Source: an uncultured Bacteroides sp. (GTDB taxonomy: Bacteria; Bacteroidota; Bacteroidia; Bacteroidales; Bacteroidaceae). Taken from it: DNA of 64,000 nt. This document shows positions 28,167-36,693 of this stretch, in pieces (position 1 is the first letter of the stretch; every line of letters starts with the position of its first letter). The notes under the pieces are model-generated. The model searched no databases and was not told the DNA's origin. It worked only from the letters and a program-made list of their open reading frames with translations. Position numbers and translations under genes: made by a program. The stretch is from assembly GCF_963677685.1 (NCBI RefSeq), contig NZ_OY782187.1, forward strand, positions 124,001-188,000, given 5' to 3'.

Positions 28167-29462
28167 ATGAGTAAGAAAGAATTATTTAGGAGGTATCTAC
28201 TTTTTATTTTCGGTCTTTTTGTGAATGCGATAGGCATTTGTCTTATCATAAAATCAGATCTTGGTTCCTCTCCTATATCAAGTTTACCTTATACTTTGAG
28301 CTTAAAATATCCTATGACTCTAGGAACGCTCACTTTCATCCTGAATCTTTTCCTGATTGCGGGACAGATGTACGTCTTGAAGAAAAACTTTCAGAAAAAA
28401 CAGTGGCTTCAGTTGCCCATTTCTTTTCTTTTTGCTCTTTTTGTGGATACTTCCATGTTCCTGTTAGCCTGGGTTTCTCCGGAACTCTATTTGTGGAAGC
28501 TTGTCTCTTTGACAGTAGGATGTATTATCCTTGGCTTTGGAGTTAGTCTGGAAGTTGTTGCGAATGTAGTGATGCTTTCCGGCGAAGCTTTTGTTCATGC
28601 CATATCGATCACGTACAAAAAGGAGTTTGGAGTGATTAAAATTTTCTTTGATACTTCTCTGATGCTGTTAGCTATTATTGCGTCATTGTTTATTTTTAAT
28701 TCCATAGTTGGCGTGCGTGAGGGAACCATTGTTGCTGCATTGTTTGTGGGCGTGGTAGCTCGTTTTTTTAATAGTCGTTTGGGCTTTTTGAATAAAATAT
28801 TAACCGATGAAAAGCTTGAGGTAGCACCAGTCATCTCTGAGAAAAGCCCCGAAGGGAAACATCTTATTATCACTATTGCGCGTGAATTTGGAAGTGGTGG
28901 TCATGAGATTGGTCAAAAGGTAGCGGAAGCCTTAGATATTGCTTTTTATGATAAGGAACTTATTGATATTGTTGTAAGCGAGAATAAAAACCTTACACGG
29001 AATTTTGTAGAAAAGCATGAACAGAATATACCGAATAGTCTCTTGTATGAATTGTTGATGCAGGATTTTACCTCTCCGATAGAACAAAGTCTCTCGCTGG
29101 ATGATACGCTGTTTGTTGCACAGAGTAAAGTCATACGTCAGTTAGCCAGTCAACAATCACTTGTCGTGGTAGGACGTTGTGCCGATTACGTATTACAAGA
29201 CTATGAAAACAGTTTCAATATCTTTGTTCATGCTGATTCTGAGAGTAAATTGAAAAGGGTTGTTGAAGAGTATGGTGAACTTGCTACTGAAGCAGAATAT
29301 AAACTGAAGAAGACGGATAAAGCAAGAGCGAACCATTATAAAGCTTATACGGGACGTAGTTGGAATGATGCTAAGAATTATGATTTGTGTATTGATACCA
29401 GTGCAGGTATCGCACAAGCAGTTGACATAATTGTATTTGCAGTGAAAAAGTATCTTAGGTAG
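28167..29462 (+). CDS. Fusion: YczE/YitT-like membrane domain plus cytidylate-kinase-like domain
   Basis: 431-residue two-part protein. The first 205 or so residues are a hydrophobic YczE/DUF6198-type domain with five to six predicted helices; GICLIIKSDLGSSPISSLPYTLS near the start is typical, and GVSLEVVANVVMLSGEAFVHAI lies mid-domain. A short linker leads to a cytidylate-kinase-like domain (about 230-431) with the modified P-loop AREFGSGGHEIG (about 238-249), VVGRCADYVL and FNIFVHA. Both parts are known separately; the joint arrangement suggests that a nucleotide-dependent step is tied to a membrane transporter or sensor, but no function is established. The start at ATG 28167 lies just after the promoter box. 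The gene is followed by a strong terminator. Confidence 0.85.
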   Translation: MSKKELFRRYLLFIFGLFVNAIGICLIIKSDLGSSPISSLPYTLSLKYPMTLGTLTFILNLFLIAGQMYVLKKNFQKKQWLQLPISFLFALFVDTSMFLLAWVSPELYLWKLVSLTVGCIILGFGVSLEVVANVVMLSGEAFVHAISITYKKEFGVIKIFFDTSLMLLAIIASLFIFNSIVGVREGTIVAALFVGVVARFFNSRLGFLNKILTDEKLEVAPVISEKSPEGKHLIITIAREFGSGGHEIGQKVAEALDIAFYDKELIDIVVSENKNLTRNFVEKHEQNIPNSLLYELLMQDFTSPIEQSLSLDDTLFVAQSKVIRQLASQQSLVVVGRCADYVLQDYENSFNIFVHADSESKLKRVVEEYGELATEAEYKLKKTDKARANHYKAYTGRSWNDAKNYDLCIDTSAGIAQAVDIIVFAVKKYLR

Positions 29463-29476
29463 TTTTTGGGGATAAA

Positions 29477-29504
29477 AAATCCCGCTACACTACTAGCGGG
29501 ATTT
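29477..29504. terminator. Bidirectional terminator between convergent genes
   Basis: AAATCCCGCT (29477-29486) and AGCGGGATTT (29495-29504) form a perfect 10-bp stem flanked by A- and T-runs, between the fusion gene (ends 29462) and pflA (ends 29530). Confidence 0.85.
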
Positions 29505-29529
29505 CTTTATTATTGCGAAAGAATAGTTC

Positions 29530-30255
29530 TTAATTGACATATACAGTTTCGAAATATTGCTTGAACAAATCGGAAGCATGTTCTATTTGCTCAGGAGTAT
29601 TTTCTTTCACGTTTGTCAGTAAATACTCTTGCTTCATAACTTCATATTTATGTACTCCTAATTTGTGATAGGGCAATATCTCTACTCTCTGAATCATTTT
29701 GTACTTGCCTAAATGCTCACCTAGACTAATGATATCTTCTTCGAAGTCGCTGTATCCCGGTACCAATACGTAACGTAGCCAGAAAGGCTTTCCTTGTTCT
29801 TCTAGCCAGGTAGCAGTTTTTAATGTTTGTTCGTTGCTGTGTCCTGTTAGCGATTGATGGCGTTCAGGATTATGTTGTTTTACATCGAGCAGCACTAAAT
29901 CAGTTAGACTAAGTAGTTCCTCTACATCCTTATTCCAAATGCTGCCGTTACTATCCAGGCAGATATGGATTCCTTCTTCTTTCAGCTGGCGGAAAAGAGG
30001 AATTAATGCTTTTGCTTGTACAGTGGGTTCTCCTCCAGAAAATGTAATACCTCCCTTTTTCCCGAAGAAAGCTTTCTGGCTGATTGCCATTCTTACTATT
30101 TCTTCCGGCTTGGTTGGTGTTCCGCCATTGATTGCTATAGTGTCCGGATTGGCACAATATAGGCAGCGGAAGTTACAGCCTTGAAGGAAAACGACGAGCC
30201 GGAGACCCGGCCCGTCGAATGTTCCCATTGATTCATATGAATGAACTTTTATCAT
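29530..30255 (-). CDS. pflA: Pyruvate formate-lyase activating enzyme
   Basis: Radical-SAM enzyme that installs the glycyl radical on PflB. The [4Fe-4S] motif CNFRCLYC uses Cys27, Cys31 and Cys34, followed by GGITFSGGEP, which helps bind SAM. Length 241 is standard. It follows pflB with a 4-nt gap on the same strand, so the two are one operon; it ends facing the fusion gene, with a shared terminator between. Confidence 0.96.
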   Translation of the reverse strand: MIKVHSYESMGTFDGPGLRLVVFLQGCNFRCLYCANPDTIAINGGTPTKPEEIVRMAISQKAFFGKKGGITFSGGEPTVQAKALIPLFRQLKEEGIHICLDSNGSIWNKDVEELLSLTDLVLLDVKQHNPERHQSLTGHSNEQTLKTATWLEEQGKPFWLRYVLVPGYSDFEEDIISLGEHLGKYKMIQRVEILPYHKLGVHKYEVMKQEYLLTNVKENTPEQIEHASDLFKQYFETVYVN

Positions 30256-30259
30256 TTTC

Positions 30260-32488
30260 TTACATTCTGTTGTGGAAGCTGCGAGAGATCACCTCTAATT
30301 GGTGTTCGCGGCTTAAGCTTACAAAGTGCACTGCATAACCTGAAACGCGGATAGTCAATTGAGGATAATTTTCAGGATGTTCCATTGCGTCTTCAAGCAT
30401 TTCACGGTTCAGCGCATTGACGTTCAAGTGGTGTGCACCTTTGCTGAAGTAACCGTCCATCATTCCTACAAGATTGTCTACGCGGTCTTCTGTTGTTGCT
30501 CCTAATGATTTAGGTACAATAGAGAATGTATTACTTACACCATCTTGTGCATCTTCGTATTTGATTTTTGCAACAGAAGTTAATGAAGCAATAGCGCCTT
30601 TGGAATCACGTCCGTGCATAGGGTTAGCACCCGGTGCAAATGGTACCCCTTTAAGGCGGCCATCAGGTGTAGCTCCTGTCTTAGTACCATACATTACATT
30701 AGACGTAATAGTTAGGATAGACAGAGTAGGACGAGCATTCTTGTAGATAGGCAACTTGTTTAGTTCTTCACTGAATAGGTGAGTTAACCCTACTGCCAAT
30801 TCGTCTACGCGGTCATCATCATTACCGTAGCAAGGGAATTCCCCATCAATATCGAATGAGGTTGTTAAGCCGATGTCATTACGATGTGCTGTTACTTTGG
30901 CGAACTTGATAGCAGACAAAGAATCGGCTGCGATAGAAAGTCCGGCTGCTCCGTAAGCTAAGTTAATACGTGGATTGGTATCAACTAATGCCATTTGAGC
31001 TTTTTCGTAGTAGTACTTATCGTGCATGTAATGAATGATATTCATCGCGTCGTTATATACACGAGCAACTTCTTTTAATACCACTTTATAGTTAGCCATT
31101 ACTTCGTCGTAGTTCAACGTATCATTTGTTAATACAGGGATACCTTTTACCATCACTGTACCGGTGTTCTCGCAACGTCCACCATTGATAGCAAGCAATA
31201 AAGCTTTAGCTAAATTAGCACGTGCACCGAAGAACTGGATTTGGCGACCTATATCTTGGAAAGAGACGCAACAAGCAATTCCGTAGTCGTCAGAGTGGCG
31301 TACAGAACGCATTAAGTCATCGTTCTCATATTGTATAGAGGAAGTGTCAATAGAAACTTGTGCGCAGAATGCTTTGAAACCTTCAGGCAAAGCAGGTGAC
31401 CACAATACGGTAAGGTTAGGTTCGGGAGACGGTCCTAGGTTATAAAGTGTCTGCAAGAAACGGAAAGAAGTTTTAGTTACTTTGTGACGTCCGTCATTCA
31501 GGCGGCCACCTAAAGCTTCAGTAACCCAAGTTGGGTCTCCAGCGAAGATGTCATTATATGATTTCATGCGCAGGTGGCGAACCATACGTAATTTGATTAC
31601 GAATTGGTCGATTAGTTCCTGAGCAAATGATTCATCAATGATTCCTTTGCTTAATTCATATTCCAAGTAAATATCTAAGAAAGAAGAGACATTACCTAAA
31701 GACATGGCAGCGCCATCTTGTTCTTTAACGGCAGCTAAGTAAGCCATATATACCCATTGGATAGCTTCTTGAGCAGTATGGGCAGGGCGACTTAGGTCTA
31801 ATCCGTAATATTCTCCCATTACCTTCATTTCTTTCAGTGCCTTGATTTGTTCGGCAACCTCTTCACGCAAACGGATGCGTTCTTCTGTCATCGGGCCTAG
31901 TAGATTGTGCAAATCTTCTTGTTTTGCGGCAATCAATTTGTCGATACCATAAAGAGCTAAGCGGCGGTAGTCACCAATAACGCGTCCACGAGCATAATTA
32001 TCAGGAAGTCCGGTTAGGAAACCTAATGAGCGGAATGAACGAATTTCTTCTGTATATACATCAAATACACCATCGTTATGTGTTTTGCGGTAGTGAGTAA
32101 AGATGTCCTTTACTTTTTCATCTACTTCTACGCCGTTTTCATGGCAAGCACGAGCTACTACATTGATGCCTCCGAAAGGTTTGATGGCACGTTTCAATAG
32201 TTCGTCAGTTTGCAAACCAACGATCAATTCATTTTCTTTGTCAATGTAACCTGCTTTGTGAGAAGAGATGGTAGATACGGTTTTGTTATCAAGAGAGCGA
32301 AGTCCGTTGTTAGCTCTTTCTTCTTCGATAGCTTTGAGGCAAACATCCCATACGCGTTTGGTTCTTTCGGTGGGTCCTTGTAGGAAAGAAGCATCACCGT
32401 CGTAGGGTGTAATGTTTTTACTAACGAAATCTTTCACATTGATTTCCTTGCTCCAAGCTCCGTCTTTAAAGAGTTCTATTGGTTCCAT
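30260..32488 (-). CDS. pflB: Formate C-acetyltransferase (pyruvate formate-lyase)
   Basis: Glycyl-radical enzyme that cleaves pyruvate with CoA to acetyl-CoA and formate under anaerobic conditions. The paired catalytic cysteines are visible at 406-407 (GIACCVSF), and the radical glycine is Gly717 in RVSGYAVHF near the C-terminus. Length 742 fits the family. It is transcribed with pflA. The 458-nt region upstream holds a -7 box at 32529 and, further out, a striking array of dyads at 32781-32842 that could be an operator for this or the neighbouring gene. Confidence 0.97.
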   Translation of the reverse strand: MEPIELFKDGAWSKEINVKDFVSKNITPYDGDASFLQGPTERTKRVWDVCLKAIEEERANNGLRSLDNKTVSTISSHKAGYIDKENELIVGLQTDELLKRAIKPFGGINVVARACHENGVEVDEKVKDIFTHYRKTHNDGVFDVYTEEIRSFRSLGFLTGLPDNYARGRVIGDYRRLALYGIDKLIAAKQEDLHNLLGPMTEERIRLREEVAEQIKALKEMKVMGEYYGLDLSRPAHTAQEAIQWVYMAYLAAVKEQDGAAMSLGNVSSFLDIYLEYELSKGIIDESFAQELIDQFVIKLRMVRHLRMKSYNDIFAGDPTWVTEALGGRLNDGRHKVTKTSFRFLQTLYNLGPSPEPNLTVLWSPALPEGFKAFCAQVSIDTSSIQYENDDLMRSVRHSDDYGIACCVSFQDIGRQIQFFGARANLAKALLLAINGGRCENTGTVMVKGIPVLTNDTLNYDEVMANYKVVLKEVARVYNDAMNIIHYMHDKYYYEKAQMALVDTNPRINLAYGAAGLSIAADSLSAIKFAKVTAHRNDIGLTTSFDIDGEFPCYGNDDDRVDELAVGLTHLFSEELNKLPIYKNARPTLSILTITSNVMYGTKTGATPDGRLKGVPFAPGANPMHGRDSKGAIASLTSVAKIKYEDAQDGVSNTFSIVPKSLGATTEDRVDNLVGMMDGYFSKGAHHLNVNALNREMLEDAMEHPENYPQLTIRVSGYAVHFVSLSREHQLEVISRSFHNRM

Positions 32489-32528
32489 AATGTAAACAGT
32501 TTTGGGTTTAGATATTCCTTAGAGCGCG

Positions 32529-32536
32529 CAAAATTA
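32529..32536 (-). promoter_or_regulatory. -7 box for pflB
   Basis: Minus-strand TAATTTTG fits TAnnTTTG; a GTTG (3 of 4 matches to TTTG) lies 20 nt upstream of it. The leader is about 35-40 nt. Confidence 0.6.
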
Positions 32537-32780
32537 CTATCTTTTTGCGAGATAACAACGAAAAACTTCTTCTTTTTATGTTGTTGAGCATAAAAATACC
32601 GAATTATTGGGATTGTAAATGCTTTATAGTGAGTCTTGTATTTGAAAGAGGAGTATTTGAACAGTTTGAAACTTCTGCATATAAGTGATGGCTGTTTTAT
32701 TCTATTACTAATTGTTTTTCTTTGGGAAAGGATGTCTTTTTGTTGGGAAATATATTGGGGCACACAGATGTATTCCGTTG

Positions 32781-32842
32781 GTCACACAGTTGAGTGACAA
32801 ACGTCATGCAACTGTATGATATGAATCATCCAGCTGCATGAC
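32781..32842. repeat. Array of three 18-bp dyads at 22-bp period
   Basis: Three imperfect palindromes start at 32781 (GTCACACAGTTGAGTGAC), 32803 (GTCATGCAACTGTATGAT) and 32825 (ATCATCCAGCTGCATGAC). All keep TCA at the left, a CAnnTG centre, and TGA at the right, and the starts are exactly 22 bp apart. A degenerate fourth copy in the same register starts at 32759 (GGCACACAGATGTATTCC). This looks like a row of binding sites on one face of the helix. It lies about 250 nt upstream of the pflB promoter and 105 nt after the stop of the DUF6653 gene. Confidence 0.6.
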
Positions 32843-32946
32843 GACATATGCTTCAAATAGAAGTGCTATAAAAGAAGCATTGAGAATAGATAGTTTAAGT
32901 TAAGGAGAGCTCTAGTCAGCGTATTTATTGCCAAGAGAATGGCTTA

Positions 32947-33459
32947 TTATTCATATTCCCAGTTCTGATATTCTTCATTGTTTTGTTTTAAATCGTTATA
33001 GAGCCATACCATCCTGTCCAAATACCAACTTTTACCTAAGTAAGCGAGAGCTGTTCCTGCTAAAACTCCCGTGAATGAATAGGAGTATACGGAGATGAAA
33101 GCGATCAGAACTCCTAACCCTGATAGAAGGTTTAGAATTTTATAAATCGGACTTTTATGTATTTCGGGAAGCGTTATTTTATCTCTATTCATAAAAATCT
33201 TTTCTCCAAATACAGCTCTTGAAGCCCAGTTTTTAGTTGACTTCGGTTTAGGGAAAAGAATAGGGTTGTAAAAGGTCCATAGCAAGGATATTGCTAAAGG
33301 AATGAGACACCACCAGTCTATCCATAATCGTGCCCAAAGGGAAGATACAATGCAGGGAAGTATGGAATATCTTGTCCATACACTCCATGGATTGGCGTGT
33401 TTCAGCCAATTTTCATCGGTTAGATTGAAGATTTTTGCAATATTTCTTTCTGCAGTCAT
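32947..33459 (-). CDS. DUF6653-like membrane protein
   Basis: 170-residue membrane protein with two pairs of hydrophobic segments (about 30-65 and 105-140). It is Trp-rich near the N-terminus (ENWLKHANPWSVWTRYS), with a conserved-looking FPKPKSTKNWASRAVFGEKIF loop between the pairs and an acidic tail. It fits the DUF6653 family of unknown function. It is the first gene on the accessory side of pflB and reads toward the dyad array. A broken LuxR-type gene lies divergently upstream. Confidence 0.7.
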   Translation of the reverse strand: MTAERNIAKIFNLTDENWLKHANPWSVWTRYSILPCIVSSLWARLWIDWWCLIPLAISLLWTFYNPILFPKPKSTKNWASRAVFGEKIFMNRDKITLPEIHKSPIYKILNLLSGLGVLIAFISVYSYSFTGVLAGTALAYLGKSWYLDRMVWLYNDLKQNNEEYQNWEYE

Positions 33460-33536
33460 GATTGCTCTCTTTTATACATGATACAATTGAACTTATATTC
33501 TTGTTTTCTTGTGCCTAAAATAATGAAATTAAATAG

Positions 33537-33981
33537 AAGGGTGAATGTAAGTTTTTTAAGCATATTAATGAATATAGAATACTGAATCTGAATAATGAGT
33601 ATGTGCGCATTATAGAACAGCATCAAATATTAGAACAAGATAAGAGAGGAAATCCTTGGCTGTCGCTGAGCGTATGGGATTTGTCGCCCGATCAAACCTC
33701 GTTTCAAGGCGTTCGTTCCCATTTGTTGGATTGCAGAACCGGTAAATATCATTCGTTGCAGGAATTGGCTGAAGAGATTTCTACAAACCCTCTTTCTTCA
33801 AGGGAAGTTGAAGTTCTTAACTTGATAAAAGAAGGGGTTGCTTAGCAAGGAAATCTCGGATAAATTATGTATTAGCGTGCATACGGTGAATACCCATCGC
33901 CAGAAAATACTTTTAAAGTTGAATGCTAATAATTCAATGGAAGCCATAAGGTATGCTTCTAATTTAGGACTGCTCTCATAA
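33537..33981 (+). pseudogene. Broken LuxR-type (GerE) transcriptional regulator
   Basis: Remains of a regulator with a C-terminal LuxR helix-turn-helix. One frame reads from 33537 (no proper start; first ATG-like codon GTG 33603) through LEQDKRGNPWLSLSVWDLSPDQ to LSSREVEVLNLIKEG, then hits a stop at 33843. The next frame continues at once with LLSKEISDKLCISVHTVNTHRQKIL and ends at 33981, so an extra G in the GGGG run at 33834-33837 splits the HTH. The N-terminal sensor domain is also missing. A terminator follows at 34004. Confidence 0.8.
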
Positions 33982-34003
33982 GCATCATTTGTTCGTATAT
34001 GAA

Positions 34004-34036
34004 AAAAGGAGCTAAGTCTTACACTTAACTCCTTTT
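34004..34036 (+). terminator. Terminator after the broken LuxR-type gene
   Basis: AAAAGGAGCTAAGT (34004-34017) pairs with ACTTAACTCCTTTT (34023-34036), one mismatch, ending in T residues. Confidence 0.75.
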
Positions 34037-34182
34037 GTTCAGTAGTCAGGGGACAGGAAGCTTTTCTGCTTCTGCTTAAACAATACGTTATATACCAGTC
34101 ACTTACAAACTCAAAATATGGGCTGTTAGCTGATTTGTTGACAGAGGTATAAATGATCTTAAATTACTTTACTTATCGCTTG

Positions 34183-34860
34183 TTATTGTTTAATCCTATC
34201 ATAAAATTCCTTTTTATAAGTATCTGATATTGGTATTAATTCTTCTCCAATTTTTATTCTATCTCTTTCAATCGATTCTATTTTATCAATTGAAACAATA
34301 TATGACTTGTGAACTCTGCAAAACTGTTTCGGAAGTTGGCTTTCAAACTCAGTGAAAGTTTGAAGTGTCATTATTTTCTTGTCCGTCATATGGATCCTGC
34401 GATAATCGCGCATACCTTCAATAAACAAGATATTCTTGAAACAAACGCGCTCCAATCTATATTCCGTTTTTACAAAAATGCTATCCTTTGAATCTATCTC
34501 TTTCGACAATTCATTATACACTCTATCTACAGCATGCAGAAACCTTTCAAAAGTATAAGGCTTTAATAAATAGTCGCTTACATTTAATTCAAATCCTTTT
34601 ATTGCATACTCCTCAAATGCCGTTGTCAAAATTATTTTTGGGTGTTTGCTCAGAGATTCTAAAAATTGAATGCCTGATAATTCATCCATTTGTACATCTA
34701 AAAAGATCAATTCAATTATGTTGTCCTTCAGAAACTTTAAAGCATCTAAACCACTTGAAAAACTCTCTTTCAATTCAAGATATGATACTTTATTTACGTA
34801 TTCTTCCAGTCTTTCTTTTGCCAATGGCTCATCTTCGATAATAATGCAATTTATAGTCAT
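34183..34860 (-). CDS. LytTR-family response regulator
   Basis: 225-residue response regulator. The receiver domain has the acidic pair in IIEDEP (9-11), phospho-acceptor Asp55 in LIFLDVQMDE and Lys100 in DYLLKPY. The C-terminal LytTR DNA-binding domain (about 125-225) includes ILFIEGMRDYRRIH and FCRVHKSYIVSIDKI. The gene overlaps the histidine kinase gene by 4 nt (ATGA), so the pair forms one two-component system. The regulated genes are not evident; LytTR systems often act on nearby or envelope genes. Confidence 0.93.
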   Translation of the reverse strand: MTINCIIIEDEPLAKERLEEYVNKVSYLELKESFSSGLDALKFLKDNIIELIFLDVQMDELSGIQFLESLSKHPKIILTTAFEEYAIKGFELNVSDYLLKPYTFERFLHAVDRVYNELSKEIDSKDSIFVKTEYRLERVCFKNILFIEGMRDYRRIHMTDKKIMTLQTFTEFESQLPKQFCRVHKSYIVSIDKIESIERDRIKIGEELIPISDTYKKEFYDRIKQ

Positions 34861-35900
34861 CTTGAAATAGTTAGATTTATTGTAAAGAAGTTATTTTCAT
34901 TACTTATATTAAGTTTATAATTGCTTTTGTATATCAAATCTAGGCGTTGTTTCATAATCTTAATGCCAACTCCATGAGTTTCTATTTCGCTTTTGTTAGT
35001 AGAAATATTATTTTTACAAAGAAAATGTAAATCTGTATCTTGTGCATCTATTTTTATTTCAATTGCATTATTTTTCAGTTTGTTAGTAGAATACTTAAAG
35101 GCGTTTTCAAGAAAAGGTAAAAATAACATTGGAGGAATTTCCCATTTTTCTATTTCTCCTGATATTTTAAGACTTACAAAATCAGAATTTGTAGTTCTCA
35201 ATTTTTGCAAAGAGATATACTGATCAATGAATTCAAGCTCTTTGTTTAACGGAATCATTTCATCTTTGTTGTTTGAAAATAGAAACCGTAGTATTCCTGA
35301 TAGTTTTTTAAGGTATTCTGATGCCTTATTGGGCTCTTTCCCAATTAATATATCAATATTATTGAGCGTGTTAAATAAGAAGTGTGGACTAATGGTCGAT
35401 TTTAACAAGTCCAGTTCTAGTTGTATATTCTTTTTGGAGAGTATCTCTTTATCTAATCTATCCTTTTTGCTTTTTTCGATAAATGCAAACATGGTACCTC
35501 CTAATCCTGAGAGACAAACAATTGAGGCAAGAACTTTGAGAACAAGTGGGGCTCCAAGGAAACATATCATAGGAAATAGAAGAATGATAGAGTAAAAAGC
35601 AATATAATAATAAGCAATAAAGGAACTAACAAATATACTTAACTTTAAAAAATTCCATTTAAATAGAAGTTTTGGGGTCAATACGTATAATGATAAATAA
35701 AATATTGGTATTGAGCTAATTAGAGAAATAATAGTTAGGTCAGTGTTGTTCTTAATTATTTCCAAAAAGCTTTCTAATTCAGGTTTACTAAATCCTGGGA
35801 AATGGGTCGCATCTTGTTCAGCCCAGTTAAAATAGAGTATTAAAGATGGTATGGCAATCCAAAATAAAACATGTAATCCGAGTTTAAGAGATTTTTTCAT
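34857..35900 (-). CDS. LytS/YehU-type sensor histidine kinase
   Basis: 347-residue sensor kinase with four to five N-terminal membrane helices (about 7-145) and no obvious extracellular sensor domain, followed by a short coiled coil and the HisKA_7TM/LytS kinase region. The phospho-accepting His173 sits in ISPHFLFNTLNNID; the ATP-binding site shows LPFLENAFKYS and THGVGIKIMKQRL. The open frame extends to TTG 35906, but ATG 35900 (MKKSLKL) is the natural start, 28 nt after a -7 box. It is the partner of the LytTR regulator downstream. Confidence 0.92.
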   Translation of the reverse strand: MKKSLKLGLHVLFWIAIPSLILYFNWAEQDATHFPGFSKPELESFLEIIKNNTDLTIISLISSIPIFYLSLYVLTPKLLFKWNFLKLSIFVSSFIAYYYIAFYSIILLFPMICFLGAPLVLKVLASIVCLSGLGGTMFAFIEKSKKDRLDKEILSKKNIQLELDLLKSTISPHFLFNTLNNIDILIGKEPNKASEYLKKLSGILRFLFSNNKDEMIPLNKELEFIDQYISLQKLRTTNSDFVSLKISGEIEKWEIPPMLFLPFLENAFKYSTNKLKNNAIEIKIDAQDTDLHFLCKNNISTNKSEIETHGVGIKIMKQRLDLIYKSNYKLNISNENNFFTINLTISR

Positions 35901-35927
35901 AATCAATCATTTTAGTTAAACATGTCC

Positions 35928-35935
35928 CAAAAGTA
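35928..35935 (-). promoter_or_regulatory. -7 box for the two-component operon
   Basis: Minus-strand TACTTTTG fits TAnnTTTG, 28 nt before the kinase ATG. Confidence 0.55.
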
Positions 35936-36009
35936 GGTCACAGTAGTTGTTCTGTAAAATCCGTTCTGCAACTCATATTAGTTTATCTGCAAATTGGCAG
36001 GATGTTTCT

Positions 36010-36249
36010 TCAATCTTGTAGCCAATGTTGTTTATACATGATTTTGTTACAATAAATTTGAGACAAAAGAGATGAGAAAAGAAGCAATAAACGATGTACG
36101 GTGTTGCCAACCGTTTTTATCCTTCCGTCGTTGGGGCAAAGGAAATCTGTTTTATGGTTGGGAAGAGTTTGTTGATTCAATTCCATTTCAGTTAAAAGAT
36201 TTTCTGAAAGCTTTCTTAAAAGTAACTGTCTTTTGCTATTAAATCTCAT
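36010..36249 (-). CDS. Small ORF of unknown function, doubtful
   Basis: 79 codons beginning MRFNSKRQLLLRKLSENL, basic N-terminus and a hydrophobic C-terminal patch (HRLLLLFSSLLSQ). No family is recognised. An inverted repeat (GTTGCCAACC 36103-36112, GGTTGGCAAC 36268-36277) starts 19 nt before the ATG and ends inside the ORF, a layout shared with other cassette-like units of this region. It may be a genuine small gene, a fragment, or chance. Confidence 0.3.
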   Translation of the reverse strand: MRFNSKRQLLLRKLSENLLTEMELNQQTLPNHKTDFLCPNDGRIKTVGNTVHRLLLLFSSLLSQIYCNKIMYKQHWLQD

Positions 36250-36368
36250 ATGTGATGTTTTTCAAATGGTTGGCAACGCTTCTTATATATAGTGCCGTTT
36301 AGCGCTTCAAAAAGTTTTTCTTTCTAACAGCCAAAGTGCTTAATGAAACCAAGCCAGAACTTTTGTAA

Positions 36369-36578
36369 TGCCCCCCAAGTAAAAAAGTAACCTTTAGAAA
36401 GCAAAAGCTGAAAAAGGGCACTTTAAAGGATAATTATTTTACCAATCGCAGCGATTGCAAGGGTTGCCCGATAAAGGTCCAATGCATAGGCAATAGCTAT
36501 GAAAAGTGCATCAATATAGCCGCTTACAGGGAAGAATACGGGCGGAACACAAGGGTTAGCAGTCCACAGGAATCTTAA
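36369..36578 (+). pseudogene. Transposase fragment
   Basis: About 69 codons without a start codon. They read KVTFRKQKLKKGTLKDNY, then CKGCPIKVQCIG and YREEYGRNTR, the cysteine-containing middle segment typical of DDE transposases of the IS5/IS1182 kind in Bacteroidetes. Neither the N-terminal nor the C-terminal catalytic parts are found nearby, so this is a remnant. It indicates past insertion-sequence activity in the accessory region. Confidence 0.6.
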
Positions 36579-36677
36579 AACAGCTCATTATAAAGTGATC
36601 TAAAAAGAGAAATTGCCTCAAAAGGCAGTTGTAAAAGTCTGTTTTTTATAATTTATTGGCTTGTGTAACGGTTACCA

Positions 36678-36690
36678 TTGTTAGCCACAG
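36678..36690. repeat. Left inverted repeat of the metallopeptidase unit
   Basis: TTGTTAGCCACA (36678-36689) is the exact complement of TGTGGCTAACAA at 37985-37996; together they bracket the gene at 36694-37953, lying 4 nt after its stop and about 30 nt before its start. Confidence 0.65.
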
Positions 36691-36693
36691 TTT

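Noticed and set aside
32476..32763. 95-codon minus-strand frame overlapping the pflB start
   Set aside because: It covers the pflB promoter and leader, has no recognisable domain and is AT-rich chance coding.
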